From: Candidatus Saccharimonadota bacterium
GTDB lineage: Bacteria; Patescibacteriota; Saccharimonadia; Saccharimonadales; Saccharimonadaceae
Length of the DNA stretch: 64,000 nucleotides
Reading direction: 5' to 3'
NCBI GenBank assembly: GCA_009783235.1
Contig: WRHN01000003.1
Coordinates: 62,001 to 126,000 of the forward strand
Each line of letters opens with the position of its first letter. The first letter of the stretch is position 1. Below the pieces are notes generated by a model. The model worked only from the letters and a program-made list of their open reading frames with translations, searched no databases and was not told the DNA's origin. Below are positions 18,265 to 27,522 of the stretch, piece by piece. Made by a program: the position numbers and the translations under genes.

Positions 18265-18663
18265 ATGGCTGGTAAAAGTTATTTCTATGGCCTGGGGCGA
18301 CGCAAGGAAGCGACAGTAACCGCGCGTCTGTATGCGGGCAAGGGGAATATTACAATTAACGGTAAACCGGCGCTGGAGTATTTGTCTGGTAACAAAACTC
18401 TAGAGGCGGCGATTACCGATCCGCTAGCGTTAGTGTCCAAGCAGAAAGATTTTGACATCACTCTGTTGGCTAAGGGCGGCGGAATCAGCGGTCAGGTTGA
18501 TGCGGCGAAGTTAGCTATTTCTAAGGCGCTAGCTTCAATCAACGACGACCTCAAGGTGCAGTTGTCAAAGGCGGGCTATCTTAAGCGCGACCCACGTATG
18601 GTCGAGCGCAAGAAGTATGGCCTCAAAGGCGCGCGCAAAGCTGAACAGTTCTCAAAACGTTAA
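18265..18663 (+). CDS. rpsI: Ribosomal protein S9
   Basis: 132 residues. GLGRRKEATVTARL at the N-terminus and the C-terminal KYGLKGARKAEQFSKR tail, which reaches the P-site tRNA, are typical. In most bacteria rpsI follows rplM in one operon. Here it stands alone, and rplM is 26 kb away behind rplQ. Confidence 0.99.
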   Translation: MAGKSYFYGLGRRKEATVTARLYAGKGNITINGKPALEYLSGNKTLEAAITDPLALVSKQKDFDITLLAKGGGISGQVDAAKLAISKALASINDDLKVQLSKAGYLKRDPRMVERKKYGLKGARKAEQFSKR

Positions 18664-18678
18664 TTGGATAATCCTAAA

Positions 18679-18707
18679 ACACCCTCCTTGGCGAGGGTGT
18701 TTTTTGT
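18679..18707 (+). terminator. rpsI terminator
   Basis: Stem ACACCCTC/GAGGGTGT followed by TTTTTT. It merges into the next promoter (TTGACA at 18707-18712). Confidence 0.85.
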
Positions 18708-18743
18708 TGACACAAGTGGTGGTTTTGTGTTAGAGTCCAGACC

Positions 18744-20129
18744 ATGAACAAGAGACAGAAGGTTGCCCGCAAGTATACCAGAGCGGGCAAACACCAAGCA
18801 TTAAGCAGGTCAAAACTAATCAAACGAGTTCGCATCGTGCTGTCTATCGCGCTGATCTTAGCGGTGTTTGGCGGCAGCATTTATGCTTATTTGGCTAGTA
18901 ATGAGGGCTATAAGCTCAGTCGAGCGATAATTGCTTTTGAGGGCGCAAAACAGCGACAGGTTAACAGGTATGAGCGTTTGCAGGAGAGCATTTCAGCAGC
19001 CGAGACAATTTTGGCCAACGAGAATGCCGAATCCATGAACAATGGCGAGCTGCTGACACAACTGCAAGAATCCGTGGACTCCGCCAAAGACCTAGAAGTG
19101 ATTTCTGATGTTTCTGAGGGTGCGCAAGACAAGAGCCGGCTGGTGAGTGAGGCAGCTGGTGAACTGCGAGAGCAAACGGGCAAGATTGAACAAGCCGACG
19201 AGCAGCTGCGAGAAGTCACTCGCCAAGTACGGGACGACTTGCTGGTCAAGGCCAAGAGCAATTTGTCAGAATCAGTTGAACAGGCCAAACAATCTTTGAA
19301 GGATGCCAGCGGTACAGCACGAAGTGGACTTGAGTCGTTAATTAAGGCAGCCGAACAGACTTTAGATAAATCTACGGATTTGACAGAGATTAGGGAGAAA
19401 AAAGCCCAGCTTGATGAGAGTGTCGCTAAAGTTAGGGCTAGCAAGCAGGCAGCCGCAGCCAGCGTGCTTAAACAGTACGCCGCCCAGCCAGTGCGACGCA
19501 ACGTAGTTGAAGCGCCTGTGGTAACGGTTAGCCCCTGCCCAACGCCAGCCATTGCGGGACTAGCTTGTTTTTCGCAAAAAGACACCGCCTGGGCCAATGT
19601 CAAGGTCGGACAGTGGAAATTTGGTTCAACGGGGTGTGTGCCAACTTCCATAGCCATGGTCATGCACAAGTACGGCAACGGTACTAGCCCGCTGGGGTGG
19701 GGTTGGCGGTTGTATGACGCGGGACTGTATAATTTTTATGTGACTGGCGGCACGTCGGACAGTGTGATTTGGGCGGCCAATTATATGGGGTTGTGGCATG
19801 ACAATATTAGCTCTTTGAACGCTTTAACCGAGCGCCTCCAACAGGGTTATCCAGTAATTGCTCTGGTTCGCCCACCCTACACCGTGCCGAACACCACTCA
19901 TGCTATTGTGCTGAACGGCTACAACAACGGTCAAACTCAGGTTTTAGACCCGCTGGCCAATAGGGTTTCGGGCTGGCATTCGGTAGCGGATATTTTTGCC
20001 CATCGTTCGGACGACAAAATTGATTATGGCACTACAGGGACTGTTTTTACGGCTATCGGTCGAGCACCAGTGATTACGCCGCCGGTGATTATACCACCAG
20101 TGATTGACGATGAGTCAGAAGAAGAGTGA
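18744..20129 (+). CDS. Membrane-anchored coiled-coil protein with C39-like peptidase domain
   Basis: 461 residues. A basic N-terminus and a membrane helix (about 30-52) are followed by a long coiled coil (about 65-245) and a C-terminal papain-like domain of the C39-like type. The presumed catalytic Cys is in STGCVPTSIAMVMHKYGNG and the His in TTHAIVLNGY. Asn or Asp candidates follow (VLDPLAN). A Pro/Ile-rich tail ends in acidic residues. It is probably extracellular and acts on peptide or cell-wall substrates. A near-consensus promoter ends 7 bases before the ATG, so it looks leaderless. Confidence 0.85.
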   Translation: MNKRQKVARKYTRAGKHQALSRSKLIKRVRIVLSIALILAVFGGSIYAYLASNEGYKLSRAIIAFEGAKQRQVNRYERLQESISAAETILANENAESMNNGELLTQLQESVDSAKDLEVISDVSEGAQDKSRLVSEAAGELREQTGKIEQADEQLREVTRQVRDDLLVKAKSNLSESVEQAKQSLKDASGTARSGLESLIKAAEQTLDKSTDLTEIREKKAQLDESVAKVRASKQAAAASVLKQYAAQPVRRNVVEAPVVTVSPCPTPAIAGLACFSQKDTAWANVKVGQWKFGSTGCVPTSIAMVMHKYGNGTSPLGWGWRLYDAGLYNFYVTGGTSDSVIWAANYMGLWHDNISSLNALTERLQQGYPVIALVRPPYTVPNTTHAIVLNGYNNGQTQVLDPLANRVSGWHSVADIFAHRSDDKIDYGTTGTVFTAIGRAPVITPPVIIPPVIDDESEEE

Positions 20130-20143
20130 TCAACGCTCTAGAC

Positions 20144-20244
20144 TTGACATTATAGTAAACTTATGCTACAATTGGAGAAGACCAGTCATTACTGGGAATG
20201 TTAGATGTCTTTACAGATTACAACCTAGATAGAAGGTGATTCAA
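20144..20244 (+). promoter_or_regulatory. Promoter and hairpin leader of the 120-residue orphan
   Basis: TTGACA (20144-20149), 17-base spacer, TACAAT (20167-20172), then a hairpin CCAGT/ACTGG with loop CATT. Ribosome site AGAAGGTG before ATG 20245. Confidence 0.65.
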
Positions 20245-20607
20245 ATGGGCATTGCACGTAACGTGTCTGAGATTAAGGAGGGCAAAATTAACTTTGCCTG
20301 CTATAAACTCAGCGAAACCCTGGTTCATGCGCGCTTTGAGCCGCGCTTGCTGACGGTGTCATGGGATGATAGTCAATCTGTGTCAGATTTGACTTACAAA
20401 TTGGCTGACATGATCAACCTAGCCTCTCATGGCTGCGCGCGTATGTACGGGCGCGACTCGTCTGAGCACGAATCTGCGGTCGCTAGACTAAAAGTTGGCG
20501 AGATTGATATATCAATCAACCCGCAGAGTAGCAACTTTCACCCCAAATACGTGGGCGACATGTGTGTGGCTGTGATGAGATTTTTGACTACCTACGCTCG
20601 TCGTTAA
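20245..20607 (+). CDS. Orphan protein, 120 residues
   Basis: No domain recognised. It reads as a compact soluble alpha/beta protein (for example YKLADMINLASHGCARMYG and VGEIDISINPQSSNF) with two or three Cys and no signal. The ATG at 20245 is preferred over the in-frame GTG at 20236 because AAGGTG lies just upstream. It is a stand-alone unit with a strong promoter, hairpin leader and terminator, so it is probably well expressed. Confidence 0.75.
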   Translation: MGIARNVSEIKEGKINFACYKLSETLVHARFEPRLLTVSWDDSQSVSDLTYKLADMINLASHGCARMYGRDSSEHESAVARLKVGEIDISINPQSSNFHPKYVGDMCVAVMRFLTTYARR

Positions 20608-20631
20608 TAAGCGTCTCGAACGCAGGGTCTA

Positions 20632-20680
20632 CCCCTGACAAATTTGTTTATTTAACTATTTGTCAGGGGCGTTTTCTTTT
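20632..20680 (+). terminator. Terminator after the 120-residue orphan
   Basis: Stem CCCCTGACAAAT/ATTTGTCAGGGG followed by CGTTTTCTTTT. Confidence 0.9.
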
Positions 20681-20737
20681 GTGTCTGAATCGTGTTAGAA
20701 TGTGAACAGACATTAGGCAAAACAAAGGAATACTAAA

Positions 20738-21709
20738 ATGGAAAAAGACAGAGAACATGGCGGCGCGCCAAAAATACAAGAGTCGGATTTTTATGATGTT
20801 TATAGTCAAGAGGAACTTGAAGATAACGTTGCGGAACTTGAAAAAGCTAAAAGCAGGTTTGCAGGGGACAAATTGCGCGCAGATGACGCGGCGGACGTGG
20901 AATGGGCGATTGCCCATGGTATGGCGGGCTACAGCGATTGGTTTCAAGATTTTGAGGAGGTTGTAGAAGAAGGAGAAGTAAGGTTGCCGTGTACTGACGT
21001 TGAGCGCGCGACGCCAATTATTACTTTGACGGCTAGCGAGTACGACGACGTGCTGGCGCGGACAGATGTTATATTGGTGCTGAATAATATTTATGTTGAG
21101 GGCGCTGTCTTGTCGTTGGACGCCACTTGTTCGCGCGACGGAGAAGTGATCTCTAAAAAATTCGCCAAATCCATCAGGAAGAATGGCAGATTGCCACATG
21201 GTTTTGAGGAATTGACTTATGTAGATGCCACGGTTGAGGCCGGTATCAAAGGCAGCGTGCCAGCGGCGCCACATTTTGTGGTGGGAATGAACGCCGACGA
21301 AATGTCGGACTTTCGAGATATGGGTTTTCGGCCCAGCGGGGAAAACGATGCCGCTAAAAACAAGTTAGAGCGAAAAGTGGCCTTAAAATTGGTCAATGAA
21401 ATGCAGGCTCAGGCTAAGTTAACAGAGTCCATGGCCAAGCAGAACGGCGATCAAGAATATTTGGAAATTATTAGCCCAGTGGCGAAGTATCTGACTGTGG
21501 CGCGGCAAAAAGCTGAAAGGGCTTACGAAGCAGCGGGTGGCAGGCTGGGAGATTTACAATTAGATGACACCTATAGGTTGATTATGAAACAAGTAGAGCA
21601 CATGGGACGAGCAGGACAGGCGGAGTCGCGAACATTGCGTGCGCCATCAAAAATCTCGCCAAAAATATACCTAGAGGCTTTGCCAGAGGAGCAACGCGAG
21701 GCTTCATGA
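20738..21709 (+). CDS. Orphan protein, 323 residues
   Basis: Soluble, acidic, no domain recognised. The N-terminal third is charged and helical, a central region (about 85-190) looks beta-rich, and a helical C-terminal region is rich in Ala and Lys/Glu (about 205-290). An extended -10 (TGTTAGAAT near 20692-20700) precedes it, with AAAGGAATACTAAA before the ATG. There are no informative neighbours. Confidence 0.75.
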   Translation: MEKDREHGGAPKIQESDFYDVYSQEELEDNVAELEKAKSRFAGDKLRADDAADVEWAIAHGMAGYSDWFQDFEEVVEEGEVRLPCTDVERATPIITLTASEYDDVLARTDVILVLNNIYVEGAVLSLDATCSRDGEVISKKFAKSIRKNGRLPHGFEELTYVDATVEAGIKGSVPAAPHFVVGMNADEMSDFRDMGFRPSGENDAAKNKLERKVALKLVNEMQAQAKLTESMAKQNGDQEYLEIISPVAKYLTVARQKAERAYEAAGGRLGDLQLDDTYRLIMKQVEHMGRAGQAESRTLRAPSKISPKIYLEALPEEQREAS

Positions 21710-21795
21710 TAAAGACTGGGCGCATAGGGCTGCTATTGCAACAAAAACGACAAAGTATAGTATAATTTCAAGTAGTAAGATTTGAGGAGGCAAAA

Positions 21796-22944
21796 ATGCG
21801 AAAAGATTTTGAATACTTGGATGAAAAAGACGTTTATCTTGACGGGTCGTGTCAATCTTTGCGGCCCGCGCCGGTAATTAACGCCATGCGTGAATATTAC
21901 GAGCAGTATAACTCTTGTAGCGAGCGGGTCAAATACAAATGGGGTCAGACTGTTGATGCGAAGGTTGAGGAAACCCGTCGTAGGGTGCTGAAATGGCTGG
22001 GCCTGTCGGGTCGCAAGTACTTTACATCGTTTACGCTCAACACTACTTACGGCATTAATCTAGTTTTAAGTCAAATTAAACCAGGAGTATTTTCTAAAAT
22101 CATTACTTCTGACATTGAACATAATTCGGTGTTTTTACCAAGTATTGCTTTTGCTAAGAAACATGGTATAAAAAGGGTGCTGCTGAGTAGAAATGATGAT
22201 GGTTCGTTGCCGTTGGACGTAGATTTTGCAGAGGCGCTGGTGGTGGTAAACACGGTGTCAAACATCGACGGGCGTGAGCTGAAAAACCTGAGGGAATTAG
22301 TCAAAAAAGTGCGCGGGAGCGGCGGGCGAATTATTCTTGATGCTGCTCAAACCATGGCGCATCACTCAGAGATTTTGAAGGGTGTGGAGGCTGATGCTAT
22401 CTGTTTTTCGGCGCATAAAATGTATGCGGCGAGCCTGGGCGTAGTGGTTTGCCGCCAAGATTTTTTGCAAACGCTAGAAGTTGGTTTTGTTGGCGGTGGC
22501 ATGGTGGACGACGCTAGAGAAGATGATTATGATTTGAGTTGTTACTCGTCTGACCACTGGCACACGATTTTCGAACCAGGTGTGCAGGCGTATGCGGAGA
22601 TCTTGGCTCTAGGCGAGGCTACCCGTTGGCTAGCGGGGCAAGACAAAAAAGCTCTGGAGCGCAGAACCCAGAAACTTTATCAATTTTTGGCAGACCACCC
22701 CAAGGTGCGGCTAATCAACCAGGAACCGAATGCGGTGATGAGCTTTTACGTGGAGGGCGTGGACAGCCATCTGTTGGCCGCCAGTTTGTCGCGGGCGGGC
22801 GTGATGGCGCGTAGCGGCTATTTTTGCTGTCATTACTACCTGAAGAATTTTAAAAATTACCCACCACTGTTGCGTTTTTCGCTGGGGCACCACAACACCG
22901 ATGCTGACATCGATAGAGTAATTCAGGCGCTATCTGGTCTTTAG
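21796..22944 (+). CDS. Class V aminotransferase, cysteine desulfurase-like
   Basis: 382 residues, PLP-dependent, fold type I. The PLP lysine is in CFSAHKMYAA and the aspartate region is IILDAAQTMAHHSE. A Cys pair in RSGYFCCHYYL sits where SufS-type desulfurases carry their catalytic Cys (RAGHHCAQPL in SufS). The family converts cysteine to alanine and persulfide, or acts as a related lyase. No suf/isc genes are nearby, so a role in tRNA thiolation or cofactor sulfur supply is a guess. Ribosome site GAGGAGG. Confidence 0.85.
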   Translation: MRKDFEYLDEKDVYLDGSCQSLRPAPVINAMREYYEQYNSCSERVKYKWGQTVDAKVEETRRRVLKWLGLSGRKYFTSFTLNTTYGINLVLSQIKPGVFSKIITSDIEHNSVFLPSIAFAKKHGIKRVLLSRNDDGSLPLDVDFAEALVVVNTVSNIDGRELKNLRELVKKVRGSGGRIILDAAQTMAHHSEILKGVEADAICFSAHKMYAASLGVVVCRQDFLQTLEVGFVGGGMVDDAREDDYDLSCYSSDHWHTIFEPGVQAYAEILALGEATRWLAGQDKKALERRTQKLYQFLADHPKVRLINQEPNAVMSFYVEGVDSHLLAASLSRAGVMARSGYFCCHYYLKNFKNYPPLLRFSLGHHNTDADIDRVIQALSGL

Positions 22945-23043
22945 AACTTTTCGCGGTGTAAGATGACGGGGAGAATGCTCGATATGATTTCTATTGTAGT
23001 AGAGAGTTTAAAAACCGTCTAAACGTGTTACAATATAATCTGT

Positions 23044-24258
23044 ATGAAATATGTTATTTTGGGGTATGGTTTAGAGGGGGTAGCGGCTGACGAATACTTT
23101 AAGAGCCTGCCAGATACCGAAGAGGTGAGGGTGATTGACAATGATCATGAGCGGACGTTTGCTGAGCAGTTAGAGGGTTTGGAAGATTATACGGTTGTGC
23201 GCTCGCCGGGCGTGGCCTTGAGTAAGATACCAGGGAAATTCAAAGTTAGCTCTACTACGAATGAGTTTTTTGCTAAATGCCCAGCGACTATTATTGGGGT
23301 AACTGGCAGCAAGGGTAAGGGCACGACATCGACCATGATAGCGCGGATTTTAGAGGCCAAGGGTTTGAGAGCGCATCTGGTGGGCAATATTGGCCAGCCA
23401 GCCATTAGAGAGTTGAGTAAAGTTAGCCCCGAGGACTACGTGATTTATGAGCTGTCGTCTTTTCAATTGTGGGATATTCAATTTTCGCCGCAAATTGCGG
23501 TGCTGACTATTTTGGAGCCCGATCACTTGGATGTACATACTGGCTTTGAGGAGTACGTGGCGGCCAAGGCCAATATAGTGAGATTTCAGGGCGAGGACGA
23601 CCTGGTGGTTTATAATCAGAATGATCAGTTGGTCAGCAAGATTGCTAAGAGCTCGCGGGCGCGTCAAGTGGCTTATCCGAATGAGTTGGTGAAAAATTTG
23701 CAAGATTTTTTGCGGGTGCCGGGCGAGCATAATTTGAACGATGCGCAGGCGGCAGTGTCAGCGGTGTGGGATATTATTGACGGCGATGTGGCGGTGGTCA
23801 AGCACGGTCTGGAGGGTTTTAAGGGCCTACCGCACCACATTGAATTTGTGCGAGAGTTGGACGGCGTGCAGTATTATGACGATAGTTTTTCGTCAAATCC
23901 TATCTCGACAATGGTGGCGGTCAAGGCTTTTACTAATCCGATAATTTTGATTTTGGGGGGTTTTGATAAGGGCACTGATATGACGCCGTTGAAACGATTT
24001 TTGAATAGTGCGAGTGGCGAGAATATTAAAAAAATATTACTAATAGGCCAGATAAAAGAGCAGTTGAAAAAGGGGCTACACCGCGATTTTGAGGTAGTGC
24101 ATACAGATAATTTTAAGAAGATTTTGCGTCGCGCGCGCGAAGTTGCGAGCCATGGCGATATTGTCTTGTTGAGCCCTGGCACGTCCAGTTTTGACATGTT
24201 TAGAAATTTTTATGAGCGAGGTGAGAAATTCCAAAAAATTGTGAAAGGATTTGAATAA
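23044..24258 (+). CDS. murD: UDP-MurNAc-L-Ala--glutamate ligase (MurD/MurD2)
   Basis: 404-residue Mur ligase of peptidoglycan precursor synthesis. The ATP loop is GVTGSKGKGTTSTMIARIL and the central Mur ligase block includes LTILEPDHLDVH. The C-terminal ADP-binding domain contains ILGGFDKGTDMTPL and LLSPGTSSFDMF. Because it overlaps the start of a MurL-like epimerase (TAATG), it probably acts as MurD2, adding L-Glu rather than D-Glu. The sequence alone does not prove the stereospecificity. TATAAT lies 4 bases and TACAAT 9 bases before the ATG, so it is leaderless or nearly so. Confidence 0.93.
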   Translation: MKYVILGYGLEGVAADEYFKSLPDTEEVRVIDNDHERTFAEQLEGLEDYTVVRSPGVALSKIPGKFKVSSTTNEFFAKCPATIIGVTGSKGKGTTSTMIARILEAKGLRAHLVGNIGQPAIRELSKVSPEDYVIYELSSFQLWDIQFSPQIAVLTILEPDHLDVHTGFEEYVAAKANIVRFQGEDDLVVYNQNDQLVSKIAKSSRARQVAYPNELVKNLQDFLRVPGEHNLNDAQAAVSAVWDIIDGDVAVVKHGLEGFKGLPHHIEFVRELDGVQYYDDSFSSNPISTMVAVKAFTNPIILILGGFDKGTDMTPLKRFLNSASGENIKKILLIGQIKEQLKKGLHRDFEVVHTDNFKKILRRAREVASHGDIVLLSPGTSSFDMFRNFYERGEKFQKIVKGFE

Positions 24259-25577
24259 TGAAATTTATTTTTGAGCGATATAGTTTTAACCCCAAGAAAA
24301 ATGAGGCGGTTTTTACTTATGCCCACGAGAACGGCCAGAAATTTACTGAGGTTGTGTCGTTCGCCTACGGTCTTGACGTCAATAAATTTACTCTGGAACA
24401 GTGGGATATTTTGGACAAGGCGTTGTTTTTGGCTTTTGTACTGAGCGGTACTTCGTATTGGAAGGCTTTTCCGACGCGCGACGTGGTATTACCAATTAAT
24501 ATTGATAATTGGCAAGCTAGTTTTTTCAACAAGGTTTATCAAGAAGGTATGAGCCAATTTGCGTTTGAAAATCAGTTGGGGCGAGATAGTCTGGCGCATT
24601 TTAGCGCTGGCAGCAAGGGTACTCAGCACGCGACTGCGCAACATGGTTTGCGGGGTGAGGGGATTCTGACGCTACAGAGCGGCGGCAAGGATTCGCTGCT
24701 GACGGCGTATTTGCTGGAAAAGGCTGGTCATGATCTATATTTGCCGTGGCATGTTAGTAGCGTGTACGGGCATTTTCCTGAGGTTTTGGATAAATTGAGC
24801 GAGACTATGAGCACGGCCACGCGGACGATTGACAGCGAAGCTTTGCTGGAAGCTTCCAGGCGCGGCGGGCTGAATGGGCATGTGCCAGTGACGTATATTG
24901 TAGAATCTTTGGCGATTATTCAGGCGATTTTGTCGGGTAAAAGTCATATTGTGGTTGGTATTGGCGATGAGGGCGAAGAGCCGCATACGCACATTGGCGA
25001 TTTAGCGGTCAATCATCAGTGGTCAAAAACTTGGGACGCGGAAGTTTTGTTGGCGCAATATGTGCATAGATATATTTCGCCAGATATTCAAATTGGCTCG
25101 CCCGTGCGGGCACTGTCAGAATTGCGCATCTCGGAGCTATTCGCCAACATGGCTTGGGAGCGTTTTGGCAACGGTTTTAGCTCTTGCAATCGTTCGAATT
25201 ATACCCAGGGCAACATGAACGAAGAGTTGCAATGGTGCGGTAAATGTCCGAAATGCGCGAATGCGTATATTTTGTTTGCGCCGTTTGTGGCGCCGTATAA
25301 TTTGCAAGAATTGTTTGGCGGTGATTTATTCCAAGATCCGGAGTTAGCTCAGGTTTTTAAAGGACTATTGGGCGTTGGCGGGGTGATGAAGCCGTTTGAA
25401 TGTGTCGCCAAAACTGAAGAGCTACGCAAGGCTTACGGCATGATTAATTTTGACGGAGAGGGTTACGCGCCGCTACCGTTTGAGGTGCCAAATTCTAACT
25501 TTAATTACAACACCATGCATGATTATCAGGTCTGGGCGTATGATCTGGTTAAAGACGCTTTACCAAAAAAAGCTTGA
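24258..25577 (+). CDS. murL: MurL-like UDP-MurNAc-L-Ala-L-Glu epimerase
   Basis: 439 residues. A PP-loop-like ATP site, TLQSGGKDSLLTAYLLEKAG (about 130-149), and a Cys cluster, LQWCGKCPKCANAY (about 327), fit the MurL family. MurL inverts the terminal L-Glu of UDP-MurNAc-L-Ala-L-Glu to D-Glu, using ATP. The overlap with the murD stop supports this, because MurD2 and MurL work in sequence in Xanthomonas. If correct, D-Glu would come without a free glutamate racemase. The alternative is an unassigned PP-loop ATPase. Confidence 0.78.
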   Translation: MKFIFERYSFNPKKNEAVFTYAHENGQKFTEVVSFAYGLDVNKFTLEQWDILDKALFLAFVLSGTSYWKAFPTRDVVLPINIDNWQASFFNKVYQEGMSQFAFENQLGRDSLAHFSAGSKGTQHATAQHGLRGEGILTLQSGGKDSLLTAYLLEKAGHDLYLPWHVSSVYGHFPEVLDKLSETMSTATRTIDSEALLEASRRGGLNGHVPVTYIVESLAIIQAILSGKSHIVVGIGDEGEEPHTHIGDLAVNHQWSKTWDAEVLLAQYVHRYISPDIQIGSPVRALSELRISELFANMAWERFGNGFSSCNRSNYTQGNMNEELQWCGKCPKCANAYILFAPFVAPYNLQELFGGDLFQDPELAQVFKGLLGVGGVMKPFECVAKTEELRKAYGMINFDGEGYAPLPFEVPNSNFNYNTMHDYQVWAYDLVKDALPKKA

Positions 25578-25629
25578 CGTGGGCTGTTGTATTTGCTACA
25601 ATACTGAGCGAGGTGGAATTTAATTCCCG

Positions 25630-25666
25630 AAACGAGCCCGATCTGCGAGAGGGCTTGTTTTTTTGT
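25630..25666 (+). terminator. murD-murL terminator
   Basis: Stem GAGCCC/GGGCTT with the loop GATCTGCGAGA, followed by GTTTTTTTG. It sits directly against the -10 box of the next gene. Confidence 0.75.
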
Positions 25667-25681
25667 GGTATAATGGCGAAC

Positions 25682-26959
25682 ATGAAGAAAACATTTACTA
25701 AAACCGTGCTGGATAATGGTCTGCGAATCATTACCGTGCCAATGACCAACAATCAAACTACTACTGTGATGGTGCTTGTCGAAGCTGGGTCGAATTATGA
25801 AAACGCGCAAAACAACGGAGTATCGCATTTTCTAGAACACATGTGTTTTAAGGGGACTGCTAGTAGGCCCTCGTCAGCCATAATTAATTACGAACTCGAC
25901 GCTTTGGGCTCAGCGAGCAACGCTTTTACTGGTTCAGAATTGACGGGCTACTGGGCCAAAGCTCATCACGCCAAAACAGACGAGTTGATTGACGTGATAT
26001 CAGATATTTTTCTTAACTCGACTTTGCCGCCTAAGGAAATGGAAAAGGAAAAAGGCGTTATTATTGAGGAAATTAATATGTATGAAGATGACCCGAGGAG
26101 TAAAGCAGCGGAGATGATTGATCAGGTGATGTATCCGGGCCAAGCGGCGGGCCGGCCTATCGCGGGGCCGCGTGAGAATATTGTCAAAATGGTCAGGCAA
26201 GATTTTGTTGACTATAAACAAAAACATTACACCGCTGGGGCAACTACTGTAATGGTCGCGGGAAAAATTGACGAGCAAAAAGTGATTGATAAAGTTAGTC
26301 AATTATTTAAAGATGCGCCGAGCGGCGATCCAGCTAAAATGCCAGAGACCAAGGTGGATCAAACTACGCCCGGGGTCAAAGTGCTGGAAAAAGACACCGA
26401 CCAGACGCATTTAGTACTTGGTTTTCACGCGTATAATCGGTATGATGCGAAAGTCGCGCCGCTGAAGGTACTGTCGACAATTTTGGGTGTTGGCATGAGC
26501 TCGCGATTATTCCAGAAAATGCGAGAAGAGTTAGGGATTTGTTACTACGCTAGATCTGCGCTTGATTTGTCGCGAGGTTACGGTAGCATCGCACTGGCTG
26601 CGGGCGTAACAAACGACAGGCTAGAAGAAGCAATCGAGGGTATAGTGTCGGAGCTTAAGAAATTGGCTAGCGAACTAGTCAGCGAAAAAGAGCTGCAAAA
26701 AGCCAAAGATCACAGAGTGGGCAATATGTTCATGCACTTGGAATCCTCCAATAATTTAGGTGAGTTTTATGCGGCCCAGGAGCTGTACCATGATGAGAAG
26801 ATTAAGACCCCAGATGAAAGGGCGCGCGAAATACAAGCAGTAACTGCTGAGCAGGTCAGAAGTGTGGCGCGCGAGATATTTAAAACAAATAATATGAACC
26901 TGGCCGTTGTTGGACCTAAGCAAGATGAAGCGACCTTGTTGAAGCTGTTGAGTTTGTAA
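25682..26959 (+). CDS. M16-family zinc peptidase
   Basis: 425-residue M16B-type metallopeptidase. The inverted zinc motif is HFLEHMCFKG (HxxEH), with the downstream Glu ligand in EEINMYEDDPRS. Two homologous halves are visible; the second has LGVGMSSRLFQKMREELG. I chose ATG 25682 because TATAAT at 25669-25674 ends 7 bases before it, giving a leaderless mRNA. An ATG at 25673 lies inside the -10 box, and the longer frame runs through a terminator. It is probably cytoplasmic. Confidence 0.93.
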   Translation: MKKTFTKTVLDNGLRIITVPMTNNQTTTVMVLVEAGSNYENAQNNGVSHFLEHMCFKGTASRPSSAIINYELDALGSASNAFTGSELTGYWAKAHHAKTDELIDVISDIFLNSTLPPKEMEKEKGVIIEEINMYEDDPRSKAAEMIDQVMYPGQAAGRPIAGPRENIVKMVRQDFVDYKQKHYTAGATTVMVAGKIDEQKVIDKVSQLFKDAPSGDPAKMPETKVDQTTPGVKVLEKDTDQTHLVLGFHAYNRYDAKVAPLKVLSTILGVGMSSRLFQKMREELGICYYARSALDLSRGYGSIALAAGVTNDRLEEAIEGIVSELKKLASELVSEKELQKAKDHRVGNMFMHLESSNNLGEFYAAQELYHDEKIKTPDERAREIQAVTAEQVRSVAREIFKTNNMNLAVVGPKQDEATLLKLLSL

Positions 26960-27062
26960 CTTGACTTGTTAACATTAATATGTTAAAATGGGTTTGTCGA
27001 TGAGCGACGCTGGAGTTTTTTAACAATTTATTTACAATCAATCACGAATTGGAGGTGGTAGT

Positions 27063-27446
27063 ATGTTGTTGCGCTATTGGTGCATTGAATCTACGAAACA
27101 TGCCGATAAACGCCTTCGAGAGCGTTTTGGCAAGAAAATCAACTCTCAAAGAGCGATGCAACTAGCTTGGGATAGAGGGCTGCATACCTGGGAGTTAAAA
27201 GGCGGCAGTTTGCGTAGGTGGGTCAACGGGCACCTTGTCGAGAATGACGACACCTACATGATAATATTCAGTAACTTGTTGTTCTTGTTTGCGGTAGACG
27301 TGCATAAACTGAAAATGGTGTTAGTCACCGTCATACCTGTGCCGTCTGAGCATCATAAGATGGTGGCAGTTTCGTTTGAACAGCAAAGAGCCAAGAGAAA
27401 AAACTACCGAGAAAATAAAACTCGCTCACGAGTGCCACAGCAGTAA
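27063..27446 (+). CDS. Orphan basic protein, 127 residues
   Basis: No domain recognised. The N-terminal part is helical and basic (KHADKRLRERFGKK). A central hydrophobic beta-rich stretch (YMIIFSNLLFLFAVDVH) is followed by a very basic tail (QQRAKRKNYRENKTRSR). The layout is reminiscent of small toxin-like or RNA-interacting proteins, but no partner gene is adjacent and I do not assign one. The ribosome site is GGAGGTGG, and the stop lies at the edge of a terminator. Confidence 0.7.
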   Translation: MLLRYWCIESTKHADKRLRERFGKKINSQRAMQLAWDRGLHTWELKGGSLRRWVNGHLVENDDTYMIIFSNLLFLFAVDVHKLKMVLVTVIPVPSEHHKMVAVSFEQQRAKRKNYRENKTRSRVPQQ

Positions 27447-27476
27447 AAAAACAAATGCTGCTGTGGCTTTTCAATT
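27436..27476 (+). terminator. Terminator overlapping the end of the 127-residue orphan
   Basis: Stem GCCACAGCAG/CTGCTGTGGC followed by TTTTC. The left arm includes the last codons of the gene. Confidence 0.85.
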
Positions 27477-27522
27477 GGGCGAAAGGTCTGGTTGGGTATT
27501 GTTGAAGATTGGCGAAAACCGC

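Noticed and set aside
18908-19678. Minus-strand ORF (256 codons) over the C39-like gene
   Set aside because: Shadow of the coiled-coil region; low-complexity Ser/Cys/Leu composition.
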